From Bromus sterilis (Eukaryota; Streptophyta; Magnoliopsida; Poales; Poaceae): a stretch of 64,000 nucleotides of DNA. Both the position numbers and the translations under genes were made by a program. This document shows, in pieces, positions 11,280 to 22,492 of this stretch. Positions within the stretch are counted from its first letter, which is position 1; every line of letters starts with the position of its first letter. The notes beneath the pieces are model-generated. The model saw only the letters and a list, made by a program, of their open reading frames with translations, was not told the origin of the DNA and did no database searches. The stretch is from NCBI GenBank assembly GCA_950022295.1, contig OX465596.1, forward strand, positions 214,923,501-214,987,500. The letters run 5' to 3'.

Positions 11280-12590
11280 CACTACTAGGAAAAAGTAGCG
11301 CCCCATAAATGGTACTAGTAGCGCGCGATTACGCGCTACTACTAGCACGCTACAGCTAACTTTTAGTAGTAGCGCGTGTTTGCACGCGCTACTAGTAGTT
11401 CTCATAGCAGTAGCGCGCCTCTTGTCCACGCGATACTGGTAAATAGAAGCAGGACCCTCTTTATTCGCGCGCTACTACTATTAATTTCAAAAAACAAAAA
11501 ATCTCGTCGGTGTCCGCGCTCAGGCAGTCTCGCCGGTGGCCGCGGCGCAGGGCGGGGATGACGGTGGTTCTGCAGGGTGGCGAGGTTGCGTGCAATGGGG
11601 AAGCGAGGAGGAGATCACCGGAGGAGGAGCACCGTGAGGAGGTGCTCGCCGGAGTAGGAGGTCGCCGAAGGAGCACCGTGAGTAGGAGGAGGTCGCCGGA
11701 GTGGAGATGGAGTCGAGGAGGTCGCCGGAGGTGGAGCACCGTGAGGAGGATGAGGAGGTCTCCGGAGAGGAGGAGATGGAGTGGAGGGGAGGAGGAGATG
11801 GAGTGGAGGAGAAAAATGTGTGGTGGGGGTTGTGTTGCCCCTGCCATGTCACTGATCCGCGAGAGGAGGGCTAGACCAATAGGAAACTGCCACGTCAGAC
11901 CTACCAGTAGGGCCCCTCTTGTACAGACACTACTGTTAAGTACCAGTAGCGCCCACTTGTACAGGCGCTACTGTTAAGTCTCCACCTACTCATGTAAAAA
12001 ACTTTTTCATCGGAGTTCGTATGCAAAAGTTATGCCCATTTTACAAATTACAGAGAAATTTTGCAAAAAAAGTTAGAATTCATGTTTTTCAATTTCCCTA
12101 ACAACTAGACCACATATCACATGGGAATCTTATTTTCTTTTATTTTTTGACATTTCCATCATTTTATTTTATTTTTTCTTAAACTAAAAAGGCGGTCCAC
12201 AGGGGGGGGGGGTGTATTTGCGTGCGTGTCCAGTGACGACCACTTACTCGTAGCGCCCCTCGTGTAGAGGAGCTACTGCTATCAACTTATCAGTAGCGCC
12301 CCTCTTGTACAGGCTCTACTAGTATGGCATGTCTCAGAGGGCACCGTGAAGACCACATAGTAGCAGCGTGGGTTATACCGCGCGCTACTACTATCAGCTT
12401 AGCAGTAGCGCCCCTTTTTTGAGGGCGCTACTGTTAAGTAGCAGTCGCGCCCCTTTTATACAGGCGCTACCGCTAAAGGCCTAGCAGTAGCGCCCCTCTT
12501 GTGCAGGGCGCTACTCCTAATTAGCAGTAGTTCCCCTTTTTTGAGGGCGCTACTGTTAAGCCTCTACCTATAAGCTTTTTCCTAGTAGTG
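11280..12590. mobile_element. Non-autonomous CACTA DNA transposon
   Basis: The ends are perfect 16-bp inverted repeats, CACTACTAGGAAAAAG at 11280 and its complement ending at 12590. They are flanked by a 3-bp target duplication TTT (11277-11279 and 12591-12593), which is diagnostic for CACTA elements. Subterminal regions hold many short repeats around AGTAGCGCCC and its complement GGCGCTACT in both orientations, which are likely transposase-binding sites. At 1311 bp, with no transposase motif, it depends on an autonomous partner. The middle (about 11585-11815) is a purine-rich GAGGAGGTCGCCGGAG-like repeat of unknown origin. Confidence 0.93.
11585..11815. repeat. Purine-rich degenerate repeat within the CACTA element
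   Basis: The plus strand is dominated by GAGGAGG, GTCGCCGGAG and GAGCACCGTGAG units repeated irregularly. Reading frames across it give low-complexity Arg/Glu/Ser-rich peptides with no family resemblance, so I treat it as a simple-repeat expansion or captured fragment rather than a gene. Confidence 0.6.
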
Positions 12591-13787
12591 TTTGCATTAG
12601 ATTGCTCTTGTTCCCCTCTTCAGTTCGGCATAGCATGTGTGCCATGTTGCTCCGTTATTCTTTGCTGGTCAAATGAAGTCATATTTGACCCTTTTTCCCG
12701 TTGCTTTATTTTGGAATCTTTTTTAGGGTTTTTTTTGGGTGAAGACCAAGAGCTTTTCCATCCACCTTGTTGGTGAAAGGCAAGCCACAATTCTTTTGCA
12801 CCCTCGTAAAGTTTTGACATGCTTTAAAAATTGCCTTAACCTTCGGCGATATGACATTCTTGATATTCTTTGATCGTGTTATGCTCATATGCTTGACTAT
12901 GTTAATACCATGCCACGCTTTGACTATGTTATGATCCCGATATGTCCATATGCTTTGAACCATTATGATCATGATATGCCGTTGTCATGTTATGTCCATG
13001 ATATGCTTGATCATGTTATCACTATGTTACGCTTAGCTACATCCATGGCATTGCTAATATCTTGATCGTCTTAACCTAGATAAGTTAATCATATAAACAT
13101 GTCTTGAAATGATACAACTATAACCGTATCTTGGCTTGTTCTACTTATGTTGATATGCCTTGGATTCAAATTATCATGTTGCACCTGATGCTTGTGTATG
13201 CTGTTGGAGACATGCTTTTTGCCAAGTTGATCAGGTGCCACCGAACTGAACTTATCAGTGTAGCCACACTCGTCTATATGGGAATTCCTTGGCTCGGTCT
13301 ATCAGCGGGTTCGCTTATGCGTATCACCAAGGTGGGAATGCTATGCGCGCGCGGTTACCCTTGCCTGGTAAGCGGCGATAGTCGTGAGAGCCAGTTATGT
13401 TATTGGGATCCCGTCCCCGTTTGGGACAAGTTTGTTGGCCATGCGATGGTCGTTTGCCATGCAATGGCAGGTGTGTCTGGAGGAAACGGGGCTACACAAG
13501 GCATGACTTGTGAAGTATGTCGGGTGATACGGTAAGGGAGACATGCGGTAGAACGGTCTCGTTGGAGAAGTCCTAATCCACCTCTATGGTACGAGTTCCG
13601 AGGTTCCTGTGGAACGAGTTCCAAGGTACTGGATGGATATAGAGCTCCATAGTGTGGGTAAAGTGCACAAACTCTGCAGAGTATTAAAAATCTATTCGAA
13701 TAGCCGAGTCCACGCTATTGGACAAGTTTGTACTAGGTCATACTGGGGATCAACATGAGTTCGGTGGGATGATCGTGCTAAGTTCTT

Positions 13788-14027
13788 GGTCATGCGATGT
13801 CCCGTGCAAGTTTTTGGTCATGCGATGACCGGATTAGTTGGATGGTCATGTGATGACTCCCAACCGTTGAGTGGTCGTGCGATGACCCGTATGAATTATG
13901 GGTCATGCGATGACCTATGAAAGTGGATGGTCGTGCGGTGACCCGTGCAAGATGTTCGGTCATGAGATGACCCGGTGCTTGAGTTTGTAAGGACTTCGAG
14001 GTAAGCCACATGATCATGCGATGATCA
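13788..14027. repeat. 28/29-bp array of GGTCATGCGATGACC palindromes
   Basis: Near-copies of a 15-bp imperfect palindrome start at 13788, 13816, 13844, 13873, 13901, 13929 and 13958, so spacing is 28 or 29 bp. A related longer palindrome (TGATCATGCGATGATCA) lies at 14011-14027. The spacers between palindromes are only loosely conserved. Seven units with regular spacing are unlikely by chance. Confidence 0.9.
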
Positions 14028-14560
14028 TGTGGGGTCCATGTGACCGTAAATGATGGTTGTTTGTGCATTAGTCTTAATGCAGATAATGTGTTTGATGATT
14101 ATCTGTTGTACCTTGCTAGTTTGCTCGATGTTGAAGCTCATATGTTAAATTCACTAATATACTCTAACCTTCCCGCCATGTCATTGTTTTCCCTTGGTGC
14201 ATTGGTTTTTGTGAGCTTGCAAGTACATTCAATGTACTGACCTGGCGTCTCATGCCAGATTTGCAGGCAATGCTTTGGATGAGTAGGACGACGTTCCCGG
14301 TGTTTGCTAGCTAGGAGTGGAGTTCATCACCATCGCCGTTGTTCGCTGCTAATTTATATTCTGCTGCTAGAGAGTCATGCTGCTGCTTGATTTAGATCCG
14401 TGGCTAGCTTGAGGAGCTAGCGTTGTAATAAACTCCGTGTACCCCTATCTTTGGTAATAGAAAGTTGTTCAGTTCTATATCAAGCAACGCCGTATTCCAG
14501 AAGACTTGATCTCTGGGCCGGAGCACGGGACGGTCCGGTCCTCTGAGCCGGGGTGCCACA

Positions 14561-14660
14561 CTTTCAAACTTTCTCCACCCCTTTGTTTGAAGGTGAGAAT
14601 CTCCCCTTCGGGTGCAAAACCAAGAGTAAAGGACTTAGACATACTATCTAAACAAAGCAA
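14561..14660 (-). pseudogene. Start of a gypsy gag gene, cut by an insertion
   Basis: On the minus strand a short frame begins near 14642 with MSKSFTLGF and reads EGEILTFKQR then GESLK, a pattern typical of the N-terminal part of gag in large Triticeae gypsy elements. It stops at 14561, where the long LTR ending GGGTGCCACA begins. The rest of the gene must lie on the far side of that insertion and is not in the window. The position downstream of the primer-binding site at 14785-14802 agrees. Confidence 0.65.
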
Positions 14661-14784
14661 AGTAACTAATTTTTGTGTGGTTTTGATAAAAGACTCTAAA
14701 GAAAAAAACTAGAACCCAAACTAACAAGACTAAACAGGAAAGGTAAAATATAGTGTGCAACTACTCTATCTTGAAGATTGGAGT

Positions 14785-14802
14785 CCCCGGCAACGACGCC
14801 AG
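14785..14802 (-). other. Primer-binding site of minus-strand gypsy
   Basis: The minus strand reads TGGCGTCGTTGCCGGGGA, the binding site common in large Triticeae gypsy elements (usually assigned to tRNA-Asp). It lies ten bases from the LTR end at 14813. The same C-to-T variant is present at 41294-41311. Confidence 0.85.
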
Positions 14803-14812
14803 AAATTTTCTT

Positions 14813-15825
14813 GATGGTACGAGAGTTGATAATGGCTTCTTGCCCTTCGTTGGTTACCCCAAGTGTAAGGTTTAGATGTACATAGCAGCACATTTCCCTT
14901 ACGCGGTGGCTCTAAGGTGTATCGAATCCAGGAGGACTCCAAAGATCGACAAGTAGGTTTCTTCTGCTCTGGCGCTTACAGAAGACGTGGACCTACACAA
15001 ACTACAAGTAACTTGGCTCGCAACAAGTAAAGAGAGGTCTGAACATAATCAAATATATAAAAGGAGAATCAAATATATAACTCATCACAATCTGAACATA
15101 ATCTCATAATCCATCGGATCCCAGCAGACACATCATAGAAACAACAGAAAGAATTACATATATGCCTTGATCAGGTTGGGCAGCTCACAAGGCCTAAGAA
15201 TTGAAGCACGATTGGAGAGAAGACATCACATAGCTATTGGTTATGAACCCATGATCCAAGGGGGACTACTCACGGCACATCCGGGGAGCGCTCATGGTGG
15301 TGGTGGAGAATCTCCCAGAGGTCAATCCTCCCTCCAGCAGGTTGCCGGGAAGAGGTCTTCTGGTGCTCCCGATCTTGGAAGCACGGTGGCGGCGTAACAG
15401 AGGGGAAAATCGCGACCAGGGGCTCTCTGGAATGGTTTTTAGAACAAGAGGTAAATATAGGCCGAAGGGGGCACCAGGGGGTGGCCCCTCCTCCCAGGCT
15501 CCCTCCTGGCACGGTAGGAGTGGTTTCGCGCCCCCTGGCCGCATGGGAGGGGGTGGGCCCCCTCCGGCTCTCCTTTGGTGATTCCGGAAGCTTCTTCTGC
15601 GCTTGTTTTTTATCTGATTTTTGTGGAATTTTTGGAGCTTCGTAAATATGGGTAAAAACCTGCAACTTACAGACATCAGCAGGCAGAAACTGGCACTGGG
15701 TGCACTGAGTTAGTAGGTTAGTTCAAATATGTGTAGAAAGGTTTGAAAGTGTAGCAAAACACATAGCAATGTCACCTAAAAGAGCATGGAACAAGCATAA
15801 ATTAGAGATACGTTTGGGACATACC
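14813..15825 (-). repeat. 5' LTR of a minus-strand gypsy element, internally shortened
   Basis: The minus-strand start TGGTATGTCCCAAACGTATC corresponds to the TGATACGTCCC start of LTR A (39641), and the end ...CCATCA sits before the primer-binding site. It shares with LTRs A/B the GTAACCAACGAAGGGC block and the GC-rich block with CTTCCCGGCA. At 1013 bp it is about 600 bp shorter than LTR A (1643 bp), so it carries deletions. Open frames in 15260-15680 lie in the GC-rich LTR block and are not genes. Confidence 0.8.
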
Positions 15826-15971
15826 AGCCAACATAGCTCTCCAATATTCTTCCGAGGCTTGTTGTTGAGAGGATTTGGGAGCTTCTTGGATCTTCTTTCA
15901 TTGGGAATCGAGGCTTGTCTTCTCTCTTCTCATCGGGACAATATTACGCAAAGTTTCCCGGGCGCTCACAG

Positions 15972-16501
15972 TTATAGCATGCTCTTGTCTTCTTCTTTCA
16001 GAATCTTCCTTTGAAATACCCTTTGGACAATCTCTTGACAAAAGATATCCATCTCATCATATGAGGGGGTTTCATCGGAGTTATCATCATCTTCGTACTC
16101 AAACTCTTCTTCTTCAGTATCAACCTCATCGAGCCAGGCCTTGAGTGCAAGGTTTGATGAAGATGGTCCACCATATGTGGCGAGTAATCTCTTGAACTCC
16201 TTCTTGTTCTCTTCATATTTCAAGAAGGTAGAATCACATCACTCGGTGTCATCTTGAAAAAGTCGGGCATACGCCTTAGTTCCCACACCATTTGATCCAA
16301 GTATACCAAGAGAGCATTCAATATCTTGTCCATAAGGTAACAGTTGGTGATTTGATTCCCATCCAAGGACTTCTCACATGTGAAGGAATGGAAATGTGCA
16401 GAAAGAACTTTGAGACGATCATGGAGGTGTTGGGGTGTCTCATCCTTCTTCATATGAAGGTCGCGTTGTTTGGGCTCGGGCAGAAAACAATAATTTTTCA
16501 A
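15972..16501 (-). pseudogene. Gag-like fragment of an unassigned retrotransposon
   Basis: Two minus-strand frames (16501-16220 and 16223-15972) overlap and together read like a gag-type domain. The first has DETPQHLHDRLKVL, then a hydrophobic stretch and a tryptophan-leucine motif near the end. The second has a leucine/serine segment followed by a strongly acidic region (EEEEFEYEDDD), as often precedes a zinc knuckle. A frame change lies near 16220. No protease or RT follows, because the sequence is cut by the LTR at 15825. The superfamily (copia or gypsy) cannot be settled by eye. Confidence 0.55.
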
Positions 16502-16525
16502 CCTACGTGATGCCCAAACTCAAGA

Positions 16526-17437
16526 CCTATGCTATGCTGATGCAAGTAACGGAGGGAAAACGGTAACATATCAGTATGTAGTCCATTATGTGGGAAACGT
16601 TCTTGTGTGAACGTGGTTGATGTAGTCGTACCCGCCGATCCTCGATGCGGCGGAGATCCTCGACGACTCCAGAAGCCACCCGGTCCTTGAAGACCGATGA
16701 AGGGATTACGTCCCCGTCGGAACATTGTCGGTGAAGACGTCGCGACACGGCCTTGACGATGAAGGAGTACCACAAGTGCAACACCTCGCAGGATTACACG
16801 AATACGGTGTACCCGACATTCCCTCCGGGCTTCAAACCAGGCGAGCAACAAAAAGAAGATGGATTCGGATCCCGATTCCAGCAGCATGACGATGTGCGTA
16901 TGGTGGAGAAATATCCAACCCAGTGCAGACTCCATACAAGGGGATTCTTCTCAAAGGAAGGAGAAAGAGAGAGAAAGAACATGATTTTTGTGAAGAAAAG
17001 TGCACCCCTACCCGTCCTTATATAGGCCAAGGAGGGGTGCACACCCCCTCCCTCCCTGGGGTGGGATTAATCCCCCAAGGGGGATTGGTGCACCGGCCAA
17101 GGGGGTGTGGGCCCCTCCCTTGGTGCATGGCCCAAGGGGGGAGCTCCCTCCTTCCCCTAATGGGCCTCTTTAGGTCCATATGCCTTTTCTTCCATTTTTA
17201 ATTGTATTTAATATTTAATTCTGTTATTTAAATAGTAAAAAAATGTTAAAAATTATTTTGAACCCTTCAAACTATCCATAACTACTTCCTGCACCTCCCG
17301 GAATAATTACGGCGTTCTCTCTTATTTCACCGATGATCCAGAATCTATCCTTAATGTGTCGAATACCCTTAAGCGTGACGCCCTACGGTTCGGGCAAAAA
17401 CAGACATGATCGAGACACTCTCTTACCAATGACCATC
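16526..17437 (-). repeat. LTR/leader fragment with Angela/WIS-like layout
   Basis: Reading the minus strand there is a region with GAGTGTCTCGATCATGTCTG, then GC-rich DNA, a TATA box CCTATATAAGG (17016-17026) and a downstream leader with TACGACTACATCAACCACG. I recognise this order from Angela/WIS-type copia LTRs of wheat. It precedes the gag-like fragment at 16501, but no clean primer-binding site is visible between them, so the two may have been joined by deletion. No gene is supported; the ends are not defined. Confidence 0.45.
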
Positions 17438-18738
17438 TAATACGTCTCGAACGTATCGACTTTCCCAAACACTTTTGCTATTGTTTTGGCCTCATTCTTG
17501 CATGATTTGAACGAAACTAACCTGGACTGACGTTGTTTTCAGAAGAGCTGACTGTATGATCTTTTTTGTGCAGGAAAAGGGGAATTTAATCATGTCAGAA
17601 AATTCCAAGAAAAATCCCAGCAAAATCCACGCAACGGAAGAGTCCCGGAGCCAGCAAATGGGCCAGAGGGGGCAACCCCTGGCCCAGGTGGAGCGGCCTG
17701 CCTCTGGCCATGCCACCAACCCGCCTGGTGAGGTGGGGCCACCCCCTAGGCTCTCCTTCGGATGGTATTTTTACTCCCGACAAAAAAACCCTGAAACAGA
17801 AGTCGATACTCCAATTCTCGTCGCGTAGCCGCCGCCACCTCTGTTCTTCTCCGGGAGAGCTAATTTGGAGGATGTTTTGGCCTCCAGTCAAGGGAAATCG
17901 ACGCCATCGTCATCACCATCACCACTCCATCATCCTTCCATATCTCCCCCATCCATGTGTGAGTAATTCCCTGTTGTAGGTTAAGGGAATGGTAGGGATT
18001 GGATGAGTTAGATCATGTAATGGTTTGTCAGATTGTTGGGGGCATGTTCCCTATCATCTACTATGGTGTTTATCATCTTTTCTACTACTTATTGCTCTTC
18101 ATTCTTGTCACTTTGGGCCCGAGTGCCATGATTTCAGATCTAAACCTTTTACGTTTTCATGAATATATTTTTGTTCTTGATCCTATCTATGAGTTGTATG
18201 CACCTATTATAGTCCGGAACTGGCGATCCCAATGGTGACATCTTCGGACACCTAACAGGATGGACTATAATTTGATGATTCCATGTATCCATTGATTGTT
18301 AATGCTTTGTTTCGTTTCTCTTTGATAGGAGCAACTTAATCCCCATAAGTTCCTTTTTGGCCCCGTTGGAAGTGGGATGGTAGGAAAAAAGATGTTGAGC
18401 AAAGTTCTTATCGCAAGCACGCACAACCACCTTGGGATACATTCCTAATGTTTGATATTTTCCTAGATGGTCATCACTTTTTTGTGTGCCTTACCACATG
18501 TTAATTACATGTTATCTCTCATCCATGCAGCACCGAACCATCCATTCCCCTAGCCTACAGTGTTTTAATCCTGCCGGTTATTAGTTGCTTTACTTTGCTA
18601 TTTTTACTTTAGTTTCTTTGCCACCACTATTTTCATTGCCACCTTCACTTCCATCACACCGTTACTACTAATAAGTTGTTGCCAAGAAAGTATCTTTCAG
18701 GTGCGGTTGAATTGACAACTCAACTGTCAAATCTTATA
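17438..18738 (+). repeat. LTR fragment with TAATACGTCTC start
   Basis: It begins TAATACGTCTCGAACGTATC, a one-base variant of the TGATACGTC start of Triticeae gypsy LTRs, and includes the leader stretch GGAAATCGACGCCATCG and, near 18698, GGTGCGGTTGAATTGACAACTC. Sequence around 18740 changes to the GC-rich 5' region of the LINE, which interrupts it. The remainder of this LTR is not found downstream, since the LINE has lost its 3' end. No gene is seen in this stretch. Confidence 0.6.
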
Positions 18739-18897
18739 TAATAATAACATATCTTCTAGGCGACTGCAAGGCGACTCCTTGGCGACTCCTTGGCGATCTT
18801 GCGCCGGTGGCCACTCCGGCCCCGGCAGCCACCCCTCCCTGTCGGCTGCCACTCCGGCACCGACAGCCACCTCCTTCCCTTGTTTTTTTCTCTCACC

Positions 18898-21800
18898 ATG
18901 GCACCTTTTCTGGATTTCGAGAGAGGTAAGAGGTTCCAAGATGACATGCGCTCCAAGTTGGGTCATCTAGTGGTTTTTTCCCCGGGATTTCATCGTCGTG
19001 AGTTCAATCTTGTGGTTTCCTTCTGCCGTGCTTTCTTTCGTTTGGATATTCACACTGTTAGAATTTCCCTCAACTCATGCTTTGGAGGTTTACCTCAAGG
19101 GTTCAGAGTTTTGCATCTTAGAGACATATCTTTTGCCTTCTCGCTTGCCTCTAAGTCAGTGGGTTTTGAAGTTTACAATTTAGGCCGAGTCACTTGTCCA
19201 AGTTTTGAGATGGTGTTTAGCTTATGGAGTGATGGAGGTCCTAATTGGCGTTGATAAGAAGAGCATTTTTACAAAGATCAGGAGGCTGAATGGACGATTG
19301 TTCATCGTCGCTCCGGCGATCACCGGAGCCTTGACACCGGCAGACAATATCAAAGGCTTTCGGTTTTTCAGAGACTTTCAAATTTGAACCAGCATTCAAT
19401 GCCTACGCCTTCAATGGGTATTACTACCCCAAATAGCTCAGCCAATGCATCTAATGACTTGGACCGAAATTTTGATTCCGGTGATTCTGCGTCCAGACCA
19501 AGTGCGATCGTTTTCTTTGCATGTGGAGCAGTTGGTCACGCAACACGTACATGCAAAAAGCCAAGGCTCACTGGTATTTTTCCATCCATCAAGTTTGCTT
19601 CGTTCGATAGCCCACCTGAGGAGGCGTGGGGACCAGGGGTAGTTGAGGACTGGTTTATGGCCTTGGGCCCAGCTCAGCCTGTCCGAATTTGTGCCAATTT
19701 CAAGGAACTCAGCGAAGGGATGTTTCCTAATTTTCAGCCGAGACAGATACTTACCTCTTTGGTGCTTTCCTCTTCTAGCTCACCCGTTGTCCCTTACTTT
19801 TCCTCTGCGGTGGTGCGTGTAGAGGCCCCAACCATGGCGAACATCGCCATCGATCCCGACCCCTTTGTTGCTCAAGGACAAGAGTACTGCAGGTCCGTGG
19901 TCGCAATGGGATTTCCCGTGTGGTGCTTCTGCGCCATGCAAGGAAGCATGAGGATTGGGAAATCGTCACCATCAACCCGCGCCCAGCTGAGGTATTTTTC
20001 CCCATGGTCAGAGATGTGATTCACGAGTTCCTAGAGCAAGAGGTGCAACTTGACTACCATGATATCCAAAAATGTGCTTTCGGTGAAGCGCACGTTTGTC
20101 TTGCGCATGTCAAAGATAGAGACTGGCTAGTTCACCAAAGCCGTCATCCTTTTGGAGATGTTTATATCTGTTTCAGCAAGCACAATTAGGGCCGCAACTG
20201 GAGAAGAGTTAATTTCAATCGTATCTGCTGGATTTTAATGATTGGAGTTCCTTTTTATTTCATTAATTTTGAAGATATCTCAATGGTAGTCAGTAAGTTT
20301 TGGAGGCTTATCAGTTGGGAAAATGATAAGGCTAACAAAGGCAGGTTCATTGCAAAAGTAAGAGTCACTGACCTGGATGAGATCCCCAAGAGCATCAGGT
20401 TGAGTGAAGGTGAAATATTTGAAGAAGATGGTTGGTCTTATTTAGTGGAAATTCTTCAGCAAGAACTTTTGGGAGGGGGGCCTGCTGATGAGGACCCATT
20501 CCCTCCAACTGGTGTGGACCCTCACCCCCTGCCCCTTCAGAATTTGGACTTTCCTGGTTTTCATGCAATTGCCATGAATAATAATCCACCTATCAATGCA
20601 CCTGAAGAAGTTGAAGATGAAGATGCTCACTGGGCCTTCCAAGTACATGCAGCAAATCACATTCCCATTCACCCAGAGATAGAGCCTGAAAACAATCTTG
20701 TGGAAGGACAAAGTGATATCACATCAATGGCCTCTGGAAACTCATTTAACTTTGATGTTGTGGCTCTGATTCCCAATGAGGATGATTTTGTTCCTTTTAC
20801 GCCTATCAGTGTGGTCCCTGTAGGAATGTGTCTCCTCAATATCTAGCTACCTATGGTCTAGATGATGTAGATGATGAGGAATTCCACATTGCACATGACA
20901 ATGAGAATATCATGGAACCTGCGGTTCCTAGGCACAATGTTTCCTTTGACCCTGCTGTTTAGGAGGTTAACATTCTGGAACCTGTCCAACAAAACCACCC
21001 AGAGGATAATCCTTTGGTTGTGGAAGAACAAGATGAAGAACTTCAAGTAGAGGACTTGGGAAATGCTGATGATCTGGAAACTTCTTAGAACTTCTCCTTC
21101 CAAGACCCTGCTAGACTTTTGTCTAAGACCCAGCCAATGGTGCCCACTAATCTAACCACTAACACCATAGAGGCCCTCGGCCTGAACTCTCCTGCAAAAC
21201 AGGATAATGCTGCTCTGGTACTGATTGCCAATGCTAGCACTCCTATGGAAGCACCAGAAGCTCCATTGTCACCCCCTATCCCCACTGCTATGGATCCTAT
21301 ACTTATATCTGAAGATCCTTTCATTTCTCACATTTTTGAATGTTTGAGCCCATCCCCCTTTAAGCTCTGCACCACACATCCTGCCTCATCTCATAAGTTA
21401 CCAGATGAAACCATCCACAAAGAGGAAGCAAATGTTTTAAATGGTTTGTCTCTGCAATCTGAATTTGCCCTGTTCAATGACACACTGCAAATATTTGGAA
21501 TTGATACCTCTAGTTCATCCCTGAATGATGATGCCCTGATACTAGAATATTTAAGAATGTCTGCTTATTCACTGAAGGTTTGGAACTTTGGAAACACCAC
21601 TTTGCACCACAGGATACATAGGGACCTCTGTTATCCAAAGTCCCTGTAAGATGGTTCAATTTTGTGGTCCATATGCTTGTTTCACCAAGTCAATTTGAGG
21701 GTTCCCTCAAGTTGCTTAAATCACCCGTTTTGAATATGATTTCTGAGAATGATACTAAAGAGCACTTCATATTTCAGATTCTTGATTCATGCCCTGTTTC

Positions 21801-22224
21801 CCAGGCTCCTGTCTGCAATTCCTCTGAGAAAGGTGACCAGGAACTGATGCAGAAAAATAAAGAAAGCGAAGAAGATTTCCACAATGCCATAGAGAAAGTG
21901 GAGGGAATACCTAGGATGATTTCCAATTAGAGAAGAGGGAAAGCTGCCCTAGTAGACACAGAGGTAAGAAGAAGTGATAGAATAAAGAACAAATAATGAG
22001 GGGTTCAAATCAAAGTCTTTCCCTGATATCAATTGCCCTCCATGCAATGCTACACCCCCTGAATTGCAACATAAAGTGTTGAAATACTTATCTGCTTCCT
22101 ATTGTAAGGTTGGGGACAAAGAGCTGGAAATGAAGCTATCCAAGAGACCCAAGGAGAAAGCTAAGGAAGAGGTGGCCAAGGTTCCCAAGGACAAAGTGAA
22201 GAAATCCACCTCTGCACCTCAATG
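18898..22224 (+). pseudogene. LINE ORF1 (nucleic-acid-binding protein), multiply broken
   Basis: The likely start is ATG at 18898 (MAPFLDFERG). The first frame runs to 19254, then shifts. A zinc-knuckle remnant lies at 19513-19554, with the spacing of C-x2-C-x4-H-x4-C, but the first cysteine codon is TTC (Phe). Further open pieces are at 19384-20019, 19920-20189, 20238-20846, 21119-21649 and 21664-21930, the later ones acidic and Ser/Pro-rich. Plant L1 ORF1 proteins carry this type of knuckle and coat the LINE RNA. At least four frame changes and several stops are present. The 3' limit (stop near 22222) is approximate. Confidence 0.75.
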
Positions 22225-22492
22225 ATCTGCACAACTGAAGAAAATCCAGTTAGAAGGGGCACAAGAGTACTTTTGAGTTCTAGTTTCAAGTGGACTGTAT
22301 CTCATTTTGTTAATTTGGTTTGTAATATCCTCTGGAAAACACATGTTACATGTACCCAATACTACCTTAATATTTGGACCTATCTCTGGTTGGCTCTGAT
22401 TTTTTGGTATGACAAGCAAACTTCCTTTTCCTGGAATGAAAGGTTGAATGGGAATGCTTCGCATCCTTTCTGGACCAATATCATAGTTTTTC

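Larger units (their letters stand above)
9926..14560 (+). repeat. 3' part of a second long LTR, family unassigned
   Basis: The right boundary is GGGTGCCACA at 14560, where a gag reading frame on the minus strand is interrupted, so this looks like an LTR end of an element inserted there. The body has a GC-rich leader block (about 10380-11060) after a TATA-like TACTTAAAG at 10781-10789, then AT-rich DNA, a palindrome array (13788-14027) and a trailer (14240-14560). This is the same architecture as the solo LTR at 54940-59235. The left end is lost at the 9925 junction. No coding gene is supported; frames in the GC-rich block look fortuitous. It contains the CACTA element at 11280-12590. Confidence 0.6.

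Noticed and set aside
13788..14027. CRISPR-like array
   Set aside because: Regular repeats of 15 bp with 13-14 bp between them are too short for CRISPR, there are no cas genes, and the genome is that of a plant; it is LTR sequence.
15266..15676. Overlapping 131- and 136-codon minus frames
   Set aside because: They lie in the GC-rich block of the minus-strand gypsy LTR, homologous to similar blocks in LTRs A and B where the same frames are not conserved.
19384..20019. Host zinc-finger gene
   Set aside because: The CCHC-like motif is in a frame flanked by LINE endonuclease and RT downstream, so it is LINE ORF1.
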